A stretch of 64,000 nucleotides of DNA from Talpa occidentalis (GCF_014898055.3 NW_023601104.1:76305106-76369105), one strand, 5' to 3'; positions 32,447-46,400 are shown, counted from the stretch's first letter. Made by a program: numbers and translations. Notes: generated by a model not told the origin, from the letters alone.

Positions 32447-32758
32447 GGCCTCCCCGGTGGCGCAGCGGTTGAGCGCTGGGTTGCGAAGCTGCCCGCAGCC
32501 TCTGCGGCGCTGGTTCGATCCCCGGCTGCTCCCTGGCCACCGGAGGAGGGTCCCGCATGGCGTGCAGACCTCTCCTGCCGCCCGCTGCTCCCCTCAGCAG
32601 TGTACTTCGGTCCTTCTGCCTGCTCTGCTCCCCGCTCTGGCTCTGGTGAATTCTCTCACCCTCCCGTGCTTCTGACTGTACCCAGTGCTTGTATAAATAA
32701 ATAAATAAATCTTTGATAAATAATTAAATAAATCAATCAAATAAATCCTTTAAAAAAA
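32447..32758 (+). mobile_element. tRNA-derived SINE, near-consensus copy
   Basis: It has A box TGGCGCAGCGG and B box GGTTCGATCCC, both intact, and an extended AATAAATAAATAAATC tail. The flanks are AACACAAACTG and ACCACAAACTG. This copy is one of the best models for the short-tail subfamily. Confidence 0.93.
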
Positions 32759-35700
32759 ACCACAAACTGCAGAACCATATCCCCAAAGTTTCTACTTTTG
32801 TAGAACACTATTAGTAACACAATTTTGAATACCCCCAAATCTAAATGGAAAGTCATATAGTAATTAATCAAAAAGAAAAACTTCCTATGAAATCCAGTGT
32901 TTTCAGATCACAGAAAATAGGTATTTGACATATGAAAAAGAATAACCAAAAACAGAAATCGAGAATTAATCAACAAAACATAAATGGAAAACAAACAAAA
33001 TCAGAAGAATAAAACCGGAAATCATAAATAGATTAAAAGAAAAAATTAAATCTATTAGGAATGAGACAGAAATAAAAATAGAGATCTGTGAGAAAGTAAA
33101 AAGTATTATTAGAGAATTTCAAGTTCTATTCTAATACATTGACTATCTAGAGAAATTGTTGGTTTTGTGATTAAAAACATAAATGACCATTTAAGTTAAA
33201 CATCCAACTACCAGGGAATTGAAAATTTACCACAAACAAAGTCTAAGCCCCTTAGCTATGCCATAGGCAGAAAAATTCATTTTAATCACAACTATCTTCT
33301 AAAAGCCCAGTGAAAAACTGGTCTTTTGGGTGTTTTTTTACTTGTTTGTTTTGTTTGTTTGTTTAGGTGAATAGATCAGGCAAGGTTTAATAGCAGTGGT
33401 AATAGAATATTACATATTTCTCAACATCCATCACAGAACAATTTCTATGGAGTTGTGAACCTCTACCCTTAAAACAAGGTGTTGTAAATCAACATTTCTT
33501 CAATAAACATACTTATAAAAGTTGTTTTAAGTCACTAAGTCTTGCGGTTGTTATATAATTGATGACTACTTTCTTTGCCCATCAAAGGAGAAAATGATTA
33601 TTTTGTACATTCTATAGTTAGACTTTGACTTCAGGTCTGAAATTTGCTTACGTGACAGAACATTGCTTAATGGAAACTGCCTTTTCTCTCATATCCATGA
33701 GGTAGAGTCAAAGTAACTTAGGTTAATTAGATTAATGTGTAGTTCTGAGAATTCCTTTTTCATCCTGTGGGATAAACCCATTTCTGCCATCTATGTATAA
33801 GACTTTGAGTGGAGAGGACGCAAGTAAGAAAGTTAATGTTGGCAATTGCCCTCAAACTCTGTATATAAATACAAAATGTTGTTACTGCTTTTGTTGTAGA
33901 ACATTTAATCCAATGTAGTCAATTTCCCATAATTCATAATGGAAGTCTGTGATAGCATGATTGAATCAAATTCAGTCTAACAAACTTTATTCTGGAGTCA
34001 TGGAAAACCACTTCACTGGCTTTAAGTAAATTCCCTGGAGTGGCACTAACTGGCCGTGTATCTTGAGCAAATTATTGACTACTTTTAAGCTTGAGTTACC
34101 TTATTTATAAAAATGTGTTATTGCACAGTTGTCTTAGTTATGCAAAAGGAGTGGCCCAAAGTAGTGCATGGCACCATGGAGATAGACAGTAAAGTGTCAC
34201 AGTAAAGACGGTTCTAGAGCTACATTGCCAGGATTTCAATTCCTGCTAGCACTTAATTATGTAACGTGGACAAATTACATAATCTATGCCTCCTTATCTC
34301 CTGTGTGTACTTGGGATAACAACAGCAATTATAGAACTGTTTTGAGAATGAAATGAACATAAATAAAGGGCTTACTCTAGGAGCTGAAATGAGATCAAGA
34401 CTGAAATAAAATGATGAGCCCTGTTAGCCAGTTATTATTAGCAGTACATGATAGTGTCCCATTCTTAATTCCTGTCAAAGCTAAGCCTTAAGTTCACCAT
34501 TTTGATTTCTTTCTTTCCTATTTCCATTATTTTGTCTGAGATGTCACCCCCTCCCTCCAAAATGGCAGGGAAATAGAAGGTATTTACTCAACAACCTTCA
34601 AAATTAGGGGAAAAAAGATAAAAATTCATGGACAAATCCAACAAATTTTATTGAATGACAATACTGAATCAGGCACAGTGAAGTACATTATTACTCCATT
34701 TGCTGTATCTGTTATCAAGCAGCAAAGCTAAGGAACAACTGTCATCTATTTTGATGCCCTCATTAACACATTTAAACGGTGTCGTGATATTCCTTGGAGG
34801 ATACGGCTGTGTCTCTGCATCTTCCAAGTTGTTAAGGCATCTTTTTGATCTGATAATCTGATTGCCATTTAGATCCAAGCACGCTATGGAACATGGGGAT
34901 CAAAGTAGAAGGGAAGCAAAATAAGGTTATAAGGGAAATTATCTTATAAGAGCTAATATAGCCTGTGTGCAAAATGTACATATATTAGTAATAAGAAACT
35001 CGTTCAAATCAACACTGCAGACACAGAATTAAAGTGAGATTCAATTCTGTGAATCCATTTGCAAATCTGCAAACTAGGAAGAAGGATCACCCCATTTCCC
35101 TGAGTGGTCAATAAATGCAATGATTACAGTAAAGACTAAGTTCTTTTATAATTCACCCTAGTAATGATTGACTTGCATTTCAAAACAAATTTCAGTCCTC
35201 TCCCCTTCCCTTTCCCCCCTGCAAAAAAGAAAGATAACATCACCAGTGAGTAAAATTGTTTAGAAATAGGGCTTTAGCATTTGCATAACTTGATTCCTTA
35301 GACACAGCCATTTTCTTACAATACAGGTTATTACAATAACATCAAGTGCATCAGGTAAGTAGACCAAGTACACTGTAGTCTGTAACAGAATCAGGCAAAA
35401 GTCTATGGCAGTTAAAAGTCTGGCTCCAATCAGAACATAATACCTTAGAAAACTGTCTTCCTTTGGATCATAATTACACTTGGGGATTTGAGGTCTGGTC
35501 TCAAAATGATTTGCAGATAAAAGAGAGACAGCAAAACGGGCTTACCCCAGGACAGTAACCAACCCTAAACTATTACAAATGAGAGGTAGAGAGTTTCATA
35601 ACTCAACCTTCTACTTCTAGATTTTTTTAGGAAAAATACTTAACATCAAGATAATCAACATGCCTCCTGTCACAGACAATGAGCTATTTCAGTGTAGTGA

Positions 35701-35864
35701 CTTTGTCTTTTGCATCTTCAACATTTAGCACAGTAGCCACTCATCTGCTGAATGAAGGAAAAACCTTCACCTGTCCAAAGATCAATTCCATCTAAAATTG
35801 ATTAGAGTAAAATCTTTATTGGTTCCACATGTAACACATGTAACATGAACTCCACCCCACACAC

Positions 35865-36055
35865 AATGACAGCCTAATGTTCCTTTATTTCATTTCTTTA
35901 AATATTTTTATTGCTTTCTCCTTTGTGTTCCTTTAAGTGTTTTTATTTATGTAATTATTTAGCATCCTCTACTTTGGTTTACATTGTCATGCTAGATGAG
36001 CTTTTAAAGGATAGACCCTATACCTTTTTTATTTCTTCCCAGAGACCTAGCATCA
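35865..36055 (+). mobile_element. L2 LINE 3' end
   Basis: The diverged segment resembles the L2 terminus (TGTCATGCTAGATGAGC, then an AGAGACCTAGCATC-type piece). It lies inside the proposed SYNJ2BP 3' UTR, antisense to it. Confidence 0.45.
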
Positions 36056-37082
36056 AAATAGCTTTTATTTGAAAAATTTATTTTGCTTTGTTGAATAGTC
36101 CACCATATCAAAGTCTAATATTTTTCTGTCATTCTGACTTGTTTTACTACACATAATTCCTTCAAACTTCCATTTTGCTGTAAATGGCAACTCTTGGTTT
36201 TCCCTTAGGGGCTAAATAGAATGCCATTGTGTGGATATATCATATCTTCTTTATCTAATCCTCTATCAGTGGGCATTCTTAAAATATTTTAACTTATTAA
36301 TGTCCAACATCAAAAGGCATATGTTTCTATTCTAGAGCCACTGGAATTAATCTCTGATGTTTATCTGGTTGAGACGAACATCTTAGATTTGTCTGTTAAA
36401 CCTTCCAATTTTGCACAATGCCTATAATATCCTCAGCTATCAGTCAATTCTTACAATCTTTTATTCAGTCCCAGTGAAGATGGAATCAGACTGAGATAAA
36501 AAGGATAGTTCTGTGTTTGTTCATGCAGTGGATACATTCAAGACGTAAACATGAGAAAGGATACCTCTGCAACAAAGTCTTTGATCAATCTGGATTACTC
36601 ACCTCCCTGAGCCTTCATTTTCTCATCTCAAGACAGATCCATCCTGGAAACTTTCTGGTTCCCTTTTCATTCTAGTGTTCTATGATTTGTTTCTATTTCA
36701 ATAGATCGCAATTTCAAACACTCACTAATACATTTTGCTGGAGGTTGGTCTGCCAGAGCAAATAAGAAGTCCAAGAATGTTTCACATCTTATTCCACATC
36801 TAGACTTGAGGCAACTCAGGACAGTTGGACACTAAATATGCCTAAGAGAATTCCTCATTTTTGAATGGAGAAACGTCTTATGCAATTTAACCAGTTAATG
36901 CTAGGTTTAAATGTATTTTTTACTAAAGCTGCACACTGAAATCAACCAATGGACTGTATTTTACTACTGAGTGCTCCCCCCAGCGATACTATTTAATTGG
37001 TCTAAATACAGCCTGGGCAGCAGAATTTTTTAGCTCTTTAGGAGATTCTAACCTGAGGAGATTAAGTATTGGCAAAGAGCAA

Positions 37083-37260
37083 TGATTCTCAAACTTTAGT
37101 GACAATCAGTCACTGGGAAGGATTATTAAAACAAATATTGGCTGGGTGCCCTAGTCGGTTTAGAAACCGAATGTAAGTCTGGGTGAAGCCAAAGAACGTG
37201 TTTTCCTAAGAAGTTCCTAGGTAATCACACTGTCCAGAGACCTCACTTTGAGAAACACTG
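37083..37260 (+). mobile_element. MER5-like hAT relic
   Basis: TGATTCTCAAACTTTAGTGAC at the start and CACTTTGAGAAACACTGCC at the end pair as the inverted termini of MER5-type elements. Confidence 0.65.
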
Positions 37261-38494
37261 CCAGTGAGGAAAGATCATTGATGGTGGCACCTGAAGTCCT
37301 GAGTTTAAATCCTGATTCTTTATTACCACCTATGTAACCTCAAGGAAGTAATTTATGCTTTTCTTTTTTGGTGTCTTTATAACAATACTTAGATCTCAGA
37401 GTTGTGAGTCAAAAACAAATAATGCACCAGTCACGATTTAGTACAGAACCTAGCACAGAATGCAAGTATTACAGAATACAAACAATAATTTGCTTTTTCC
37501 ATTGCACATGGCTAACTGGGATAGTTAAGTTAAATCAACAGCACACACTAATAGTTGGCAGGAAAAAAATAGACACACCAAAGCAAACAATCTTATTAGA
37601 ATTAATGTACAAGATAGAATGATACATAGAGAGGTGTTTTAAATATATGATCTCAAAAATACTTTGCCTCAATTTTGAAAAGGAATACTAGAGTTAATCT
37701 GGAAAGAGGATGTGTTTCTTAATGACCTACAATAGACTGATACCGCCTCTATAATAATTTACTTTTATAGAGAACCAGAAATAAGACATATCTGCCTAAA
37801 TAACAGCATATCTAACTAAAAATTAATATATTGATCTATAAATGCTATTTAAATCGAGACAAGCTGAAATATTAAAGTGCATGAAAATCCCTATTAGCAG
37901 TCAAAGCAAAACTTCTACCAACAATGGGATAGGTGTTCTTTTTATTTACATATAACAAACAAAAAACTAGTTTCCTCCCTGCTTGCCATTTACTTCATTT
38001 TGTACGTGTCAAGGTCCTCTCAGGAGTGAGTGTCTAAAGCCTGAGATGAAGTCCAGGAGGTAAGCAGGTCCACTGTAGAAGCTGCTGCATGCGCCACCAG
38101 ACACGGAAGGCGCCAGAGGTTGTGCTCTACAGTGGGGCCAGTGGAGGTGAGAACTGGAATACTGTCAGTGTTTCTCTGTGTAACCTACAAATGCAGTTGT
38201 CTAAGTGAATCTCAAAGGTGCTGAAGAGTTCAGGTCTAAAACCATGAAGTCTTACCACGGTTATTTAAAGTACGTTGCTCCCTATACTAATAGTTGATCC
38301 CAGAGGGACAGTCTTACCAGGGTTTTTATTTTCAAAAGCCTTCCCTCTCTACTCTGGCCTGATGCCATTAGGGGTCAGCTTTCTTCTTCTAAATGCCAAA
38401 ATAAAAAATGATGGTTGTCTGACATCTTTGTAATTGCGTTGTGTTAGGAACAATATCATTTCTTTTATTGTTTTCAACTGTTAATTACTTTTTA

Positions 38495-38620
38495 ACTTCT
38501 CAACTATTTATGAGATCATTTAACTAGACTGTAATTTCCTCAAGGATCCTTATCTTGTCCCTTTCTTCCATGCAACTGTCTCAAGTCCCTCAATTCTCAG
38601 TAACCGTTTCCTTTTGCTGT
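38495..38620 (+). mobile_element. L2 LINE 3' end
   Basis: ACTAGACTGTAATTTCCTCAAGG and CTTATCTTGTCCC follow the L2 terminal consensus as I recall it, diverged. The start string is longer than the recognisable core, AGACTGTAA..CCTCAAGG. Confidence 0.5.
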
Positions 38621-40267
38621 CTGCAACATAAACTTGATACCAACTTACAATGCCTTGCCTATGGACTAATGTCATTTTTATATGCATGTGTGTTCTCTTT
38701 CCAAATGGAACTAAAAAAAAACTTTTTGGGGTGGAGGCTATGTATTTCGCGTCTTTGTAGAAAGTGTCTTAACGAAGCTGATATGTGATCAACATCTGAA
38801 AAATTCTAAATTATCCATACTAAAAACTGGACATAACTGGTTGCCTGAGAGAAAGTCCTCACAATCTGGCTTGTATATTTGGAGGATAGAAAACTTTCCT
38901 TAAAGCCAAAAAGTCAGGCTCAGTTCTCTCTTCTTAGTGTTTTAAAATCACCCTTCAATGCTACCTAAGCAGGAGGCTTCCCTCCTTGTTACTGTCTTAC
39001 TGCCCATTCATCCACATCCTTCTTTCAAGGTTTCCCCATGAAAAGTCCATCAAAATTCCCTACCTCAGAAACAAACAAAACCCTCCTCTTTCCCTCTCAA
39101 GCAAAATGACTTATTCATTAGAAGCCATAACCAGTACTTAAAGCCTTTCAACAACAAATTAAAAGCAAAAGAAAAAAACAACTAGCAATCCAAACCCTCC
39201 CAACCAAACCAGAAGCAGAACTGATTTCATGCCCATCCTGCAGGGAAGCAATTTGTTCTCTCAGAATCTGCCCGCTCTTAGAAACCAAAAAGACTGGTGA
39301 CAGCCAGCGTTCAGAGGCCACCAGGGAGGCACTGTTTTTTCTTTCTAGAATTTTCTCACTGGGTTGGTTTGGCACCATCAATGCAACTCTGATACAGTCA
39401 TTCCAGGAGATCCTTTAACAGGGCTGTAAGGTTCCCAAAAAGTCACTAGGATAGTTCCCAGATTTGTAAGATTTTTCAACAGGTTGATTTGTGCAAAGCT
39501 AGATTATGGTATTTTACCTCAACTTCATCACAGCTAATATGAGAAAAAAAAATTATTCTAAAATTTTTAATTAGTTGTTACAGTGTTCTTTTCTTTTTTA
39601 ATGACTCAGATTGGGCTTCCTCATTTAAAGCTCACTCTCCCTCTCAGATTCAATAAAGATTATTCCCTGCATTAGAAACCGCAAAATAGCTTTCCACCTA
39701 TATAAGGCATCACCGTTACACAACCATGTCTGCATGTGTGTGTGTACACGTAGGTATATGTCATACATATATTTGCATTTTTAAAAAAAGTAAAAATGCT
39801 TTCTTTATTCTCTTTTGTTTAATATAGGCACCCAAGTATGTGGTTTGAAACTAAATAAAGGCCACAGGAACTTCCCAAGGAAGATCTTAAAAAGAAAAAT
39901 CCTCTCTGGTCTTTTCTGGTCTCTGAGGCATGCCAGTTAGAAAAGAGGTATTACCCATGGGAATGAAAAGACTGGATCTTTCCTTCTTTGGGTTGCAGCT
40001 TAACTTCCATTGGTGGTGCTAGTAAAATACATAATTTGTTCTAAGCAAGTCTTGTCTTCAGCTTTCCTTCAAACACGGACTTTACTCTCCCATTAGAGTA
40101 CGAAGATTTGAAAATTTTCAACAGCAAGTTTCTGGTTGGGTAGCAGTCTCTTTTAAACCATGTGTAGGCTTTGCAGAGAGAGGGAAAGATGGGAGAATGG
40201 TAGGGAAGGAGGATGAGAGAAGAGAGAAATGTATCTTCATCAGGAGCACTGGAAGAACGTGAACTTT

Positions 40268-40408
40268 TCAAAGGTGATGCCGGTATCTCATGAAGGCCCA
40301 GGCTAGTACCATGGTGAAGGCAAACACTGGCACCAGCACCGCAGCTATGGGAACACCACTGGGCTCTCCCTCACCTCGATGCCCTATCGGCCCATTCTGC
40401 ACCTGTGA
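40268..40408 (-). CDS. SYNJ2BP: SYNJ2BP coding exon 4 (membrane anchor and stop)
   Basis: It has 47 codons including TGA, from [14 protein letters not shown] through a transmembrane anchor to RYRHHL. The acceptor is TTCCAG. Compared with human from memory, several anchor residues differ but remain hydrophobic. Confidence 0.95.
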   Translation of the reverse strand, partial: SQVQNGPIGHRGEGEPSGVPIAAVLVPVFAFTMVLAWAFMRYRHHL

Positions 40409-43400
40409 CTGGAAGGGAAAGAAAAATGTTAACTCTAGTGCCTAATGCATATTTACCACAAAAAAAGTTCAAACTGACATAACAGCTGGGTCTAGGGTCT
40501 CCAGAGTAGTCAAACCAATAAACCTGGAAGCACTAGTGGCAAGGGAGTCCTTTTTCTTTCTCTTGAGTTGATACTTCCGTGTCAATGATTCTTTGGAAAC
40601 AAAATGCCTGATGGGAGGCATTTTACCTCACCATGCTACTGACCTAAAGGGGTTCTAAGTCAGATAACCTCTTTCTGTTTCTCTATTGCCTCTACCAAAC
40701 TCTTACCAGGGAAATGAAGATATGATGAAGCCTATTGATACAATAGGGATCTGAAAAGTACTGGGTAAGAAAGATTTTTTTTTTTTTTAGAGGCATATTT
40801 ATTTACTTAGATACATGCACTGGGTACAGTCAGAAGTGCGGGAGGGTGAGTTCACCAGAGCCAGAGCGGGGAGCAGAGCAGGCAGAAGGACCGAAGTACA
40901 CTGCTGAGCAGCGGGCGGCAGGAGAGGTCTGCGCGCCATGCGGACCCTCATGTTCGAATCCGAGGCCGCGGGCAGCTTCGCAACCCAGCGCTCAACCGCT
41001 GCGCCACCGGGGAGGCCCAGGAAAGGTATTTTTACTTAGATTATCAGTCATCAGAGTGCAATAAGAGCAGATCTGAGTCATGTTAATGCAGTGCAATGCC
41101 ACATAAATACCTTCAATACCCAAAAGGAACCCACTCCCTCCTAAATGGGGCCATGTCCAGCACTGCCTATTTTTTGTTTAAGATTTATTTATTTATGCAT
41201 ACAAGAGCTGGGGTACAAGTCAGAGATGTAGGGGGGTGGTGAGAGGATTCACCAGAGACAGAGTGGGGAACAGAACAGGCAGACTGACCAAAGTACACTG
41301 CTGAGGGGAGCAGCGGGCAAGTCAGGAGAGGTCTGCTGCACCAGGTGGGTTGCTCCCTGGCTGGCTGGGGATTGAATCACTCATGCTGCAGAGGCTGTGG
41401 ACTGCTTCATAGTATGGTGCTTAGCCCCTTGTGCCACCAGGGAGGCCCCAGCATTGCCTATTTTGTAATACTAGCCACAAATAAAGGTTAAACATCTATG
41501 GAGCGGAGGCAAATGACTCAGTAAGTAAAAAGAAATCACATCGTAGTGATTGTAATTTTCCATTGCCTTAAGCATTCCCTTTTGTGGCTGATGGTCTTTC
41601 TTCATTTTAGTCATTTTTTTTTTTTTTAAGATTTGTTTATTTATTTATACAAGCACTGGGTACAGTCAGAAGCACGGGAGGGTGAGAGAATTCACCAGAG
41701 CCAGAGTGGGGAACAGAACAGGCAGACTGATGAAATACACTGGTGAGGGGAGCAGCGGGCGAGACAGGAGAGGTCTGTCGCGCCTCGTGGGACCCTCACC
41801 GGCGGCCGGGGATCGAACTGGTGCTGCAGAGGCTGCGGGCAACTTTGCAGCCCAGCACGCAACCACTGCACCACCAGGAGAGGCCCAGTCATTATTTTTA
41901 AGGGTGTTTTTTCTTAATATCGACTTTCAATAGCTAACTTGCAATAATTATGGTACCATTTTGGTTTGGTTAGATTTAACTGGTCATTACATGAAAATGA
42001 CCCCTCAATCTGAAAGGCAAGACCGCACAAACTACCTTTTCCACACTATTCCAACCTCTACAGTTTTCATTTGTTTCCTAACGAGATGTTCTGAGAGGTT
42101 ATGCTCAACAGAAAGACATGGTTTTTAGGGCAAGGCTAATTCCTTGACCAGAATTTGCTTTACTAGGTATTATTTATAGATGTTTCCTAGAAAGTGAACA
42201 CTGGACATCATTTCCCACACACCTTCACAAAGAACTCTAATCATATCTGAAGCGCGTGCCTACAATACCTTGCCTTCATCTAGTGCATAAATCCTTCCAT
42301 GATTTAGAAACAAAGAAGAGCCACGGCAGAAGCAGCTGATTACCAATACTGTCTCCTGGGGACCTGTTTTCTAACCTATCACTCCCAGATTCTGTTAGTA
42401 ACTGTTTTTTTCCCTTAATTATCTTTCATGCCTTGCCCTTTCCACTTTTTTCAGTATCTCCTTTTGAACTCTTCTTCAGGCTCTGAAGCCTCACTCATGC
42501 CAAGGGAGGATCAATTAAGATGGAGTAACTTTAAAGGAACACTGAGCTTGTACTGTAGATGTACTCTAAAATCCTTGGTACTTCGTATGGGAGGAATTCT
42601 GTCCACCCAGGCTTCCCTCCCTATCATGAAAATTCTAAAATATTAGAAACTAAGCAGTGGATGCAGGGGTGGGTGCTGCCTTGATAAATTTCCTTTTTCT
42701 TGGAGATTCCTGTTGAGCCCTAATGCTAAGGTCAAGATGATCACCGAGGGGATAAGAAAAGGGCTCCTTGTGGTGAAAGGAAACAGCATGTTGTGGATAT
42801 CAGAAAATCCAACATCATAGTTAGTTTGTTAAATAAGAATGTTCAAAGGCAGACATGTATTTCTTTCCCTACTACAAATATAAAATCAATTCTGGTTGTA
42901 TTTTCAAATTTCATTTTCAAGCTTTATATTTAAGCTTTACATTACCTTGAAGCTAGAACCTGCGTTGCAAACACACCATTAAGAGTTTCCTTTAATAATA
43001 AGCAGAAGCCCCAGAGGATCTATCTCAAAGAAGCTCATCAAAAGAGAATGAGGGGCCTCCCCGGTAGTGCAAGGGGTTGAGTACCGCACTGCGAAGCAAT
43101 CCGCAGCCTCTGCAGCACAAGTTCAATCCCCAGCCGGCCAGAGAGCAACCCACATGGCAAGGCTGACCTCTCCTGTCTCGCCAGCTGCTCCTCTCCGTAG
43201 TGTATTTCAGTCAGTCTGCCTGTTCTGCTCCCCACCCTGTCTCTGGTGAATCCTCTCACCCCCTGAATCTCTGACCTGTACCCCAGCTCTTGTATGCATA
43301 AATGAATAAATCTTTTAAAAAAAGAGAAAGAAACAAAAGCCAAACACAATATCAAAGATGACACCAGAGGGTTTATTCTCAAGAATGGTACAAAAGCCTG

Positions 43401-46400
43401 GTGCCAGGCTGTCGGCTGCCAATGACACCTACCCTGTGTTGCACTCTGAGGGACACAGCGTAGCCTGCATTACGAAAGAGGTTTACAGCATCCTGATGTA
43501 GCAGGTTCTTTAGGTCTTGGCCATTTACCTGTCGGAAACAACAAGGAAAAAGCAGTAAGAGGGGTAGAAAGCAAACTCCCAGGTCAAAGATTTTTCATGT
43601 GACCAAACATTTGAAAAACAAGCTCCCACAGAGCAAATTCCGAGGGCCAAGAGAAAGAGCAGTTACTTAGAACTTACAGTAACTTTTTTCATTATATGCT
43701 CTCCTAGAACTGAGATTCCACGGTCCATTTAAAGGGCACGTAAATTTAAAAAAAGAAAAAAGTAGTCTCTTCTTTCTGAGGTCCTATAACCTGTCTTGTT
43801 TTGATAGCTGGGATCCTGATATTGTACTGGTATGTTTTCTATGAGCACCAGCTTGCTTCTCTATAGCTAACGTGATGTTCCAGATTACCATGATATCCTG
43901 TATATTCCTAACTCCTGGTCTTGCCAGCTTCAACTCTAGATATGGAACTCTATGAAACTCCCACAGTTTATTTTGATGTGGTACAAATTTATATGTTCCA
44001 TTGGTCCTGTAATATTGGGAACAATTTCCCTTGATTCCATGGATACTCTTGTCCTCAAATATACTCAAAACTGCATTTTTGTGATGATATAAACTCCTCA
44101 AAAATATGTGAGATCAGGTCAGTTCTATGACTTACTGGTGAGAAATATAAAGGACTACTGGTATTAACGCTTTTAGTGTAAGGAATGAAACTGGCCACCA
44201 ATGATGTCTATGCTGGGCTGCACCAATGACACAGCATAGCCTACTTTATGCAAGAGCCACATATCTTTTATACATGTCAGTGACAGCAACAGCAACAACA
44301 GCATCTAATATGTTTATTTGGTAGGTTCTGTGCTATATGCTTTACATATATCAGCTAATTTAATTCTCATAATAATCCTGTAAGGTTCACATTATTTTTA
44401 TCTAGTTTTCACAGATGAAGGAACTGAAGCTCAGTGAGGTTAAGTAATTTACCCAAAGTCATAGCAAGTATAGGAGCCAGGGCTAGGGTTTTTAAATACT
44501 GCAAGGAAGATCAAAGTACCCCTTCATTTTGCTGTTCTTTCTGCACTATTATTCCTCTAATCTCAACTCATTAACATTCTCCACTCAGTTGAAGCTCAAG
44601 TGTTGACTTACCCAACTCTCATCTTTCTTCTCCAAGAGGTTCATATGTGTTTCTCTATTCTATCCTCTGTCAGTACCTTTGGTGAATTAATCTACCAACA
44701 CTTTGGTCTTGTAGACTGTCTACCTTTCCCAAAAAGTAGTGTCCAGCTCTATTCTACTTTACAGGTACCTCTGGGCATAAGTCCTGGACTTCAACATTAA
44801 ACATACTTCAGCTCCAATACCTTAAACTCTTAAAACTTGACAATTTCTAGCCCATTTTCTCTTCCTATTCCTGTACTGAATTTCTTCTTTATCCTCATCA
44901 AAATCTTTAACCATTTTAGACTTAACTTGAATCCTTACTCATTTAGGAGTTCCTGCTGTGATTTCAACAAAACACTTGGTAAACTCGGACACCCTTAATC
45001 CATGGTCTTTTGCCATGTTTACAGGACTGGGCTACCACTGCATTCAAGTTCCTTGTCATTACTGAGTTTAATATTCCTGGAGAAAGATACGCAGAGCCAT
45101 GCTGGCTGACTCTGTTATATCATTACAATCCTCTCTTCATTTGGTAAACTCCCTAATGAATACCTAGTGGTAGCTGTTCTAGACTTTTTCTACCATCAAA
45201 TCCCAACTCCAATCCCATCTTTCCTCTCAGCAGATTCCTCTGCTTTATCTTTCTGGGGAATACTGAAAACTTATCATAACATTCTCTCCATTTTCTTTTC
45301 TTCTCCCTCAAAGTTTCCTGACATCTGCTCACTGCTGCTTTCCCCTTCTCTCTGAATTAGCTCTATTTTCTTTATCTGGGCAAAACCAGCCACTAGTACT
45401 CTCGATCATATTCTTTCTAGGCTCCTCACAAATCTTAAGCAGTCATTTGCTCATCTCAATTCTTTAATTATTTCTTTCCTCAACTAAAGTTTTCTCATCT
45501 ATAAAGAAAACAATGGAAATAATTTCTGGAACCCACTATCACCCTCTTCCAATCTTCTTCTTTCACTGCATAACTTGCTGAAAGAACTATTTATAGGCAC
45601 TGCCTCCTCCCTCTTCCTTAGCCTCCATTCACTCCCTACTCCCTTATAATTCATACTCTATGAGGTGAGAGGGAAGAACATCCTGCCCTGCAGGTCTGCA
45701 GTGACTTCCAATCACCAAATACTGTAGCTCTTTTTCAGTCTACAGACTCTCCCCTCTCTTTTGCATATCTCTCCTGTCTCAGCGTATGAATACTTAGTTC
45801 TCTTTGTTTCTAAGTTATTTCTTTCCTGATTCCTCTTCCTTCCTTATTAAGGTAAGCAAATATTTCTCCATGACAGTAGTGCTTTGTCTTCTTACCTTTT
45901 GACCTGTGATAATCTTTTATTATTTCGACCTGTAAGACAACGCTCCAATTTTTATCCACATGTCTATTTCTGAACTTGCCAATTTCCAGCTGGGTGCCTG
46001 TATCTGGGAATTCTACCAGACTCCAATCCAACATATCCAAGCCTCTTCATTGCTTTCCAAAAAAAAAAACAGACTACTCTTACTTGCTTCTTAATTGCCA
46101 TTGCCACTGTTTCAGACTGAAATTTTGATATTTTTAAATTCTCTTCGCTCAATCTTTACACACAGTATGTGGCCAGATCCTGTAGTCTAACATAATGACA
46201 TTCTTCATATGCTATTTTTTCTTTTATTTCCTCTCTGTTTAAGCTGTGGATACTCTTAGTTGAACTACTGTGGTCACCTCTCTGAATTTTTTGTCTAGGT
46301 CCTCCCACATTCTAACCCATTCAAACACTGTATCTTCACATCCTAAAGCACAATTCTGTTTATACCACCTTAACACTCAAAAGCAAAAACAAAACTGGGA

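Larger units (their letters stand above)
30661..34629. other. Intergenic region between COX16 and SYNJ2BP
   Basis: The first 1.1 kb is the upstream part of the duplicated COX16 5' block. SINEs lie at 31013-31235 and 32447-32758. An L1-ORF2-like A-rich stretch lies near 32860-33180. MIR-like pieces lie at about 34040-34400. No gene was recognised. Confidence 0.6.
34630..40267 (-). other. SYNJ2BP: Probable long 3' UTR of SYNJ2BP
   Basis: SYNJ2BP in other mammals has a multi-kilobase 3' UTR, as I recall it. Here a minus-strand AATAAA at 34652-34647 lies 5.6 kb past the stop, and no SINE interrupts the stretch between. The interval contains L2 relics (about 35.87-36.06 and 38.50-38.62 kb), MIR/MER5-like DNA (about 37.08-37.46 kb) and a (TG)n tract near 39.73 kb. 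No coding sequence was recognised. The true end is uncertain. Confidence 0.4.
40409..43432 (-). other. SYNJ2BP: SYNJ2BP intron 3
   Basis: This 3.0-kb intron contains four SINEs. Three are packed at 40.78-41.89 kb, all in the sense of the gene, and one is at 43.05 kb in antisense. The remainder is unassigned. Confidence 0.9.

Noticed and set aside
32447..32530. True tRNA genes at the SINE heads
   Set aside because: A and B boxes are present, but the rest does not fold as a tRNA and each is fused to the SINE body and tail.
32447..32758. Assignment of the SINE to vespertilionid VES, rhinolophoid Rhin or cetartiodactyl CHR
   Set aside because: Only the first 20 or so bases resemble CHR. The body differs from all three as I remember them.
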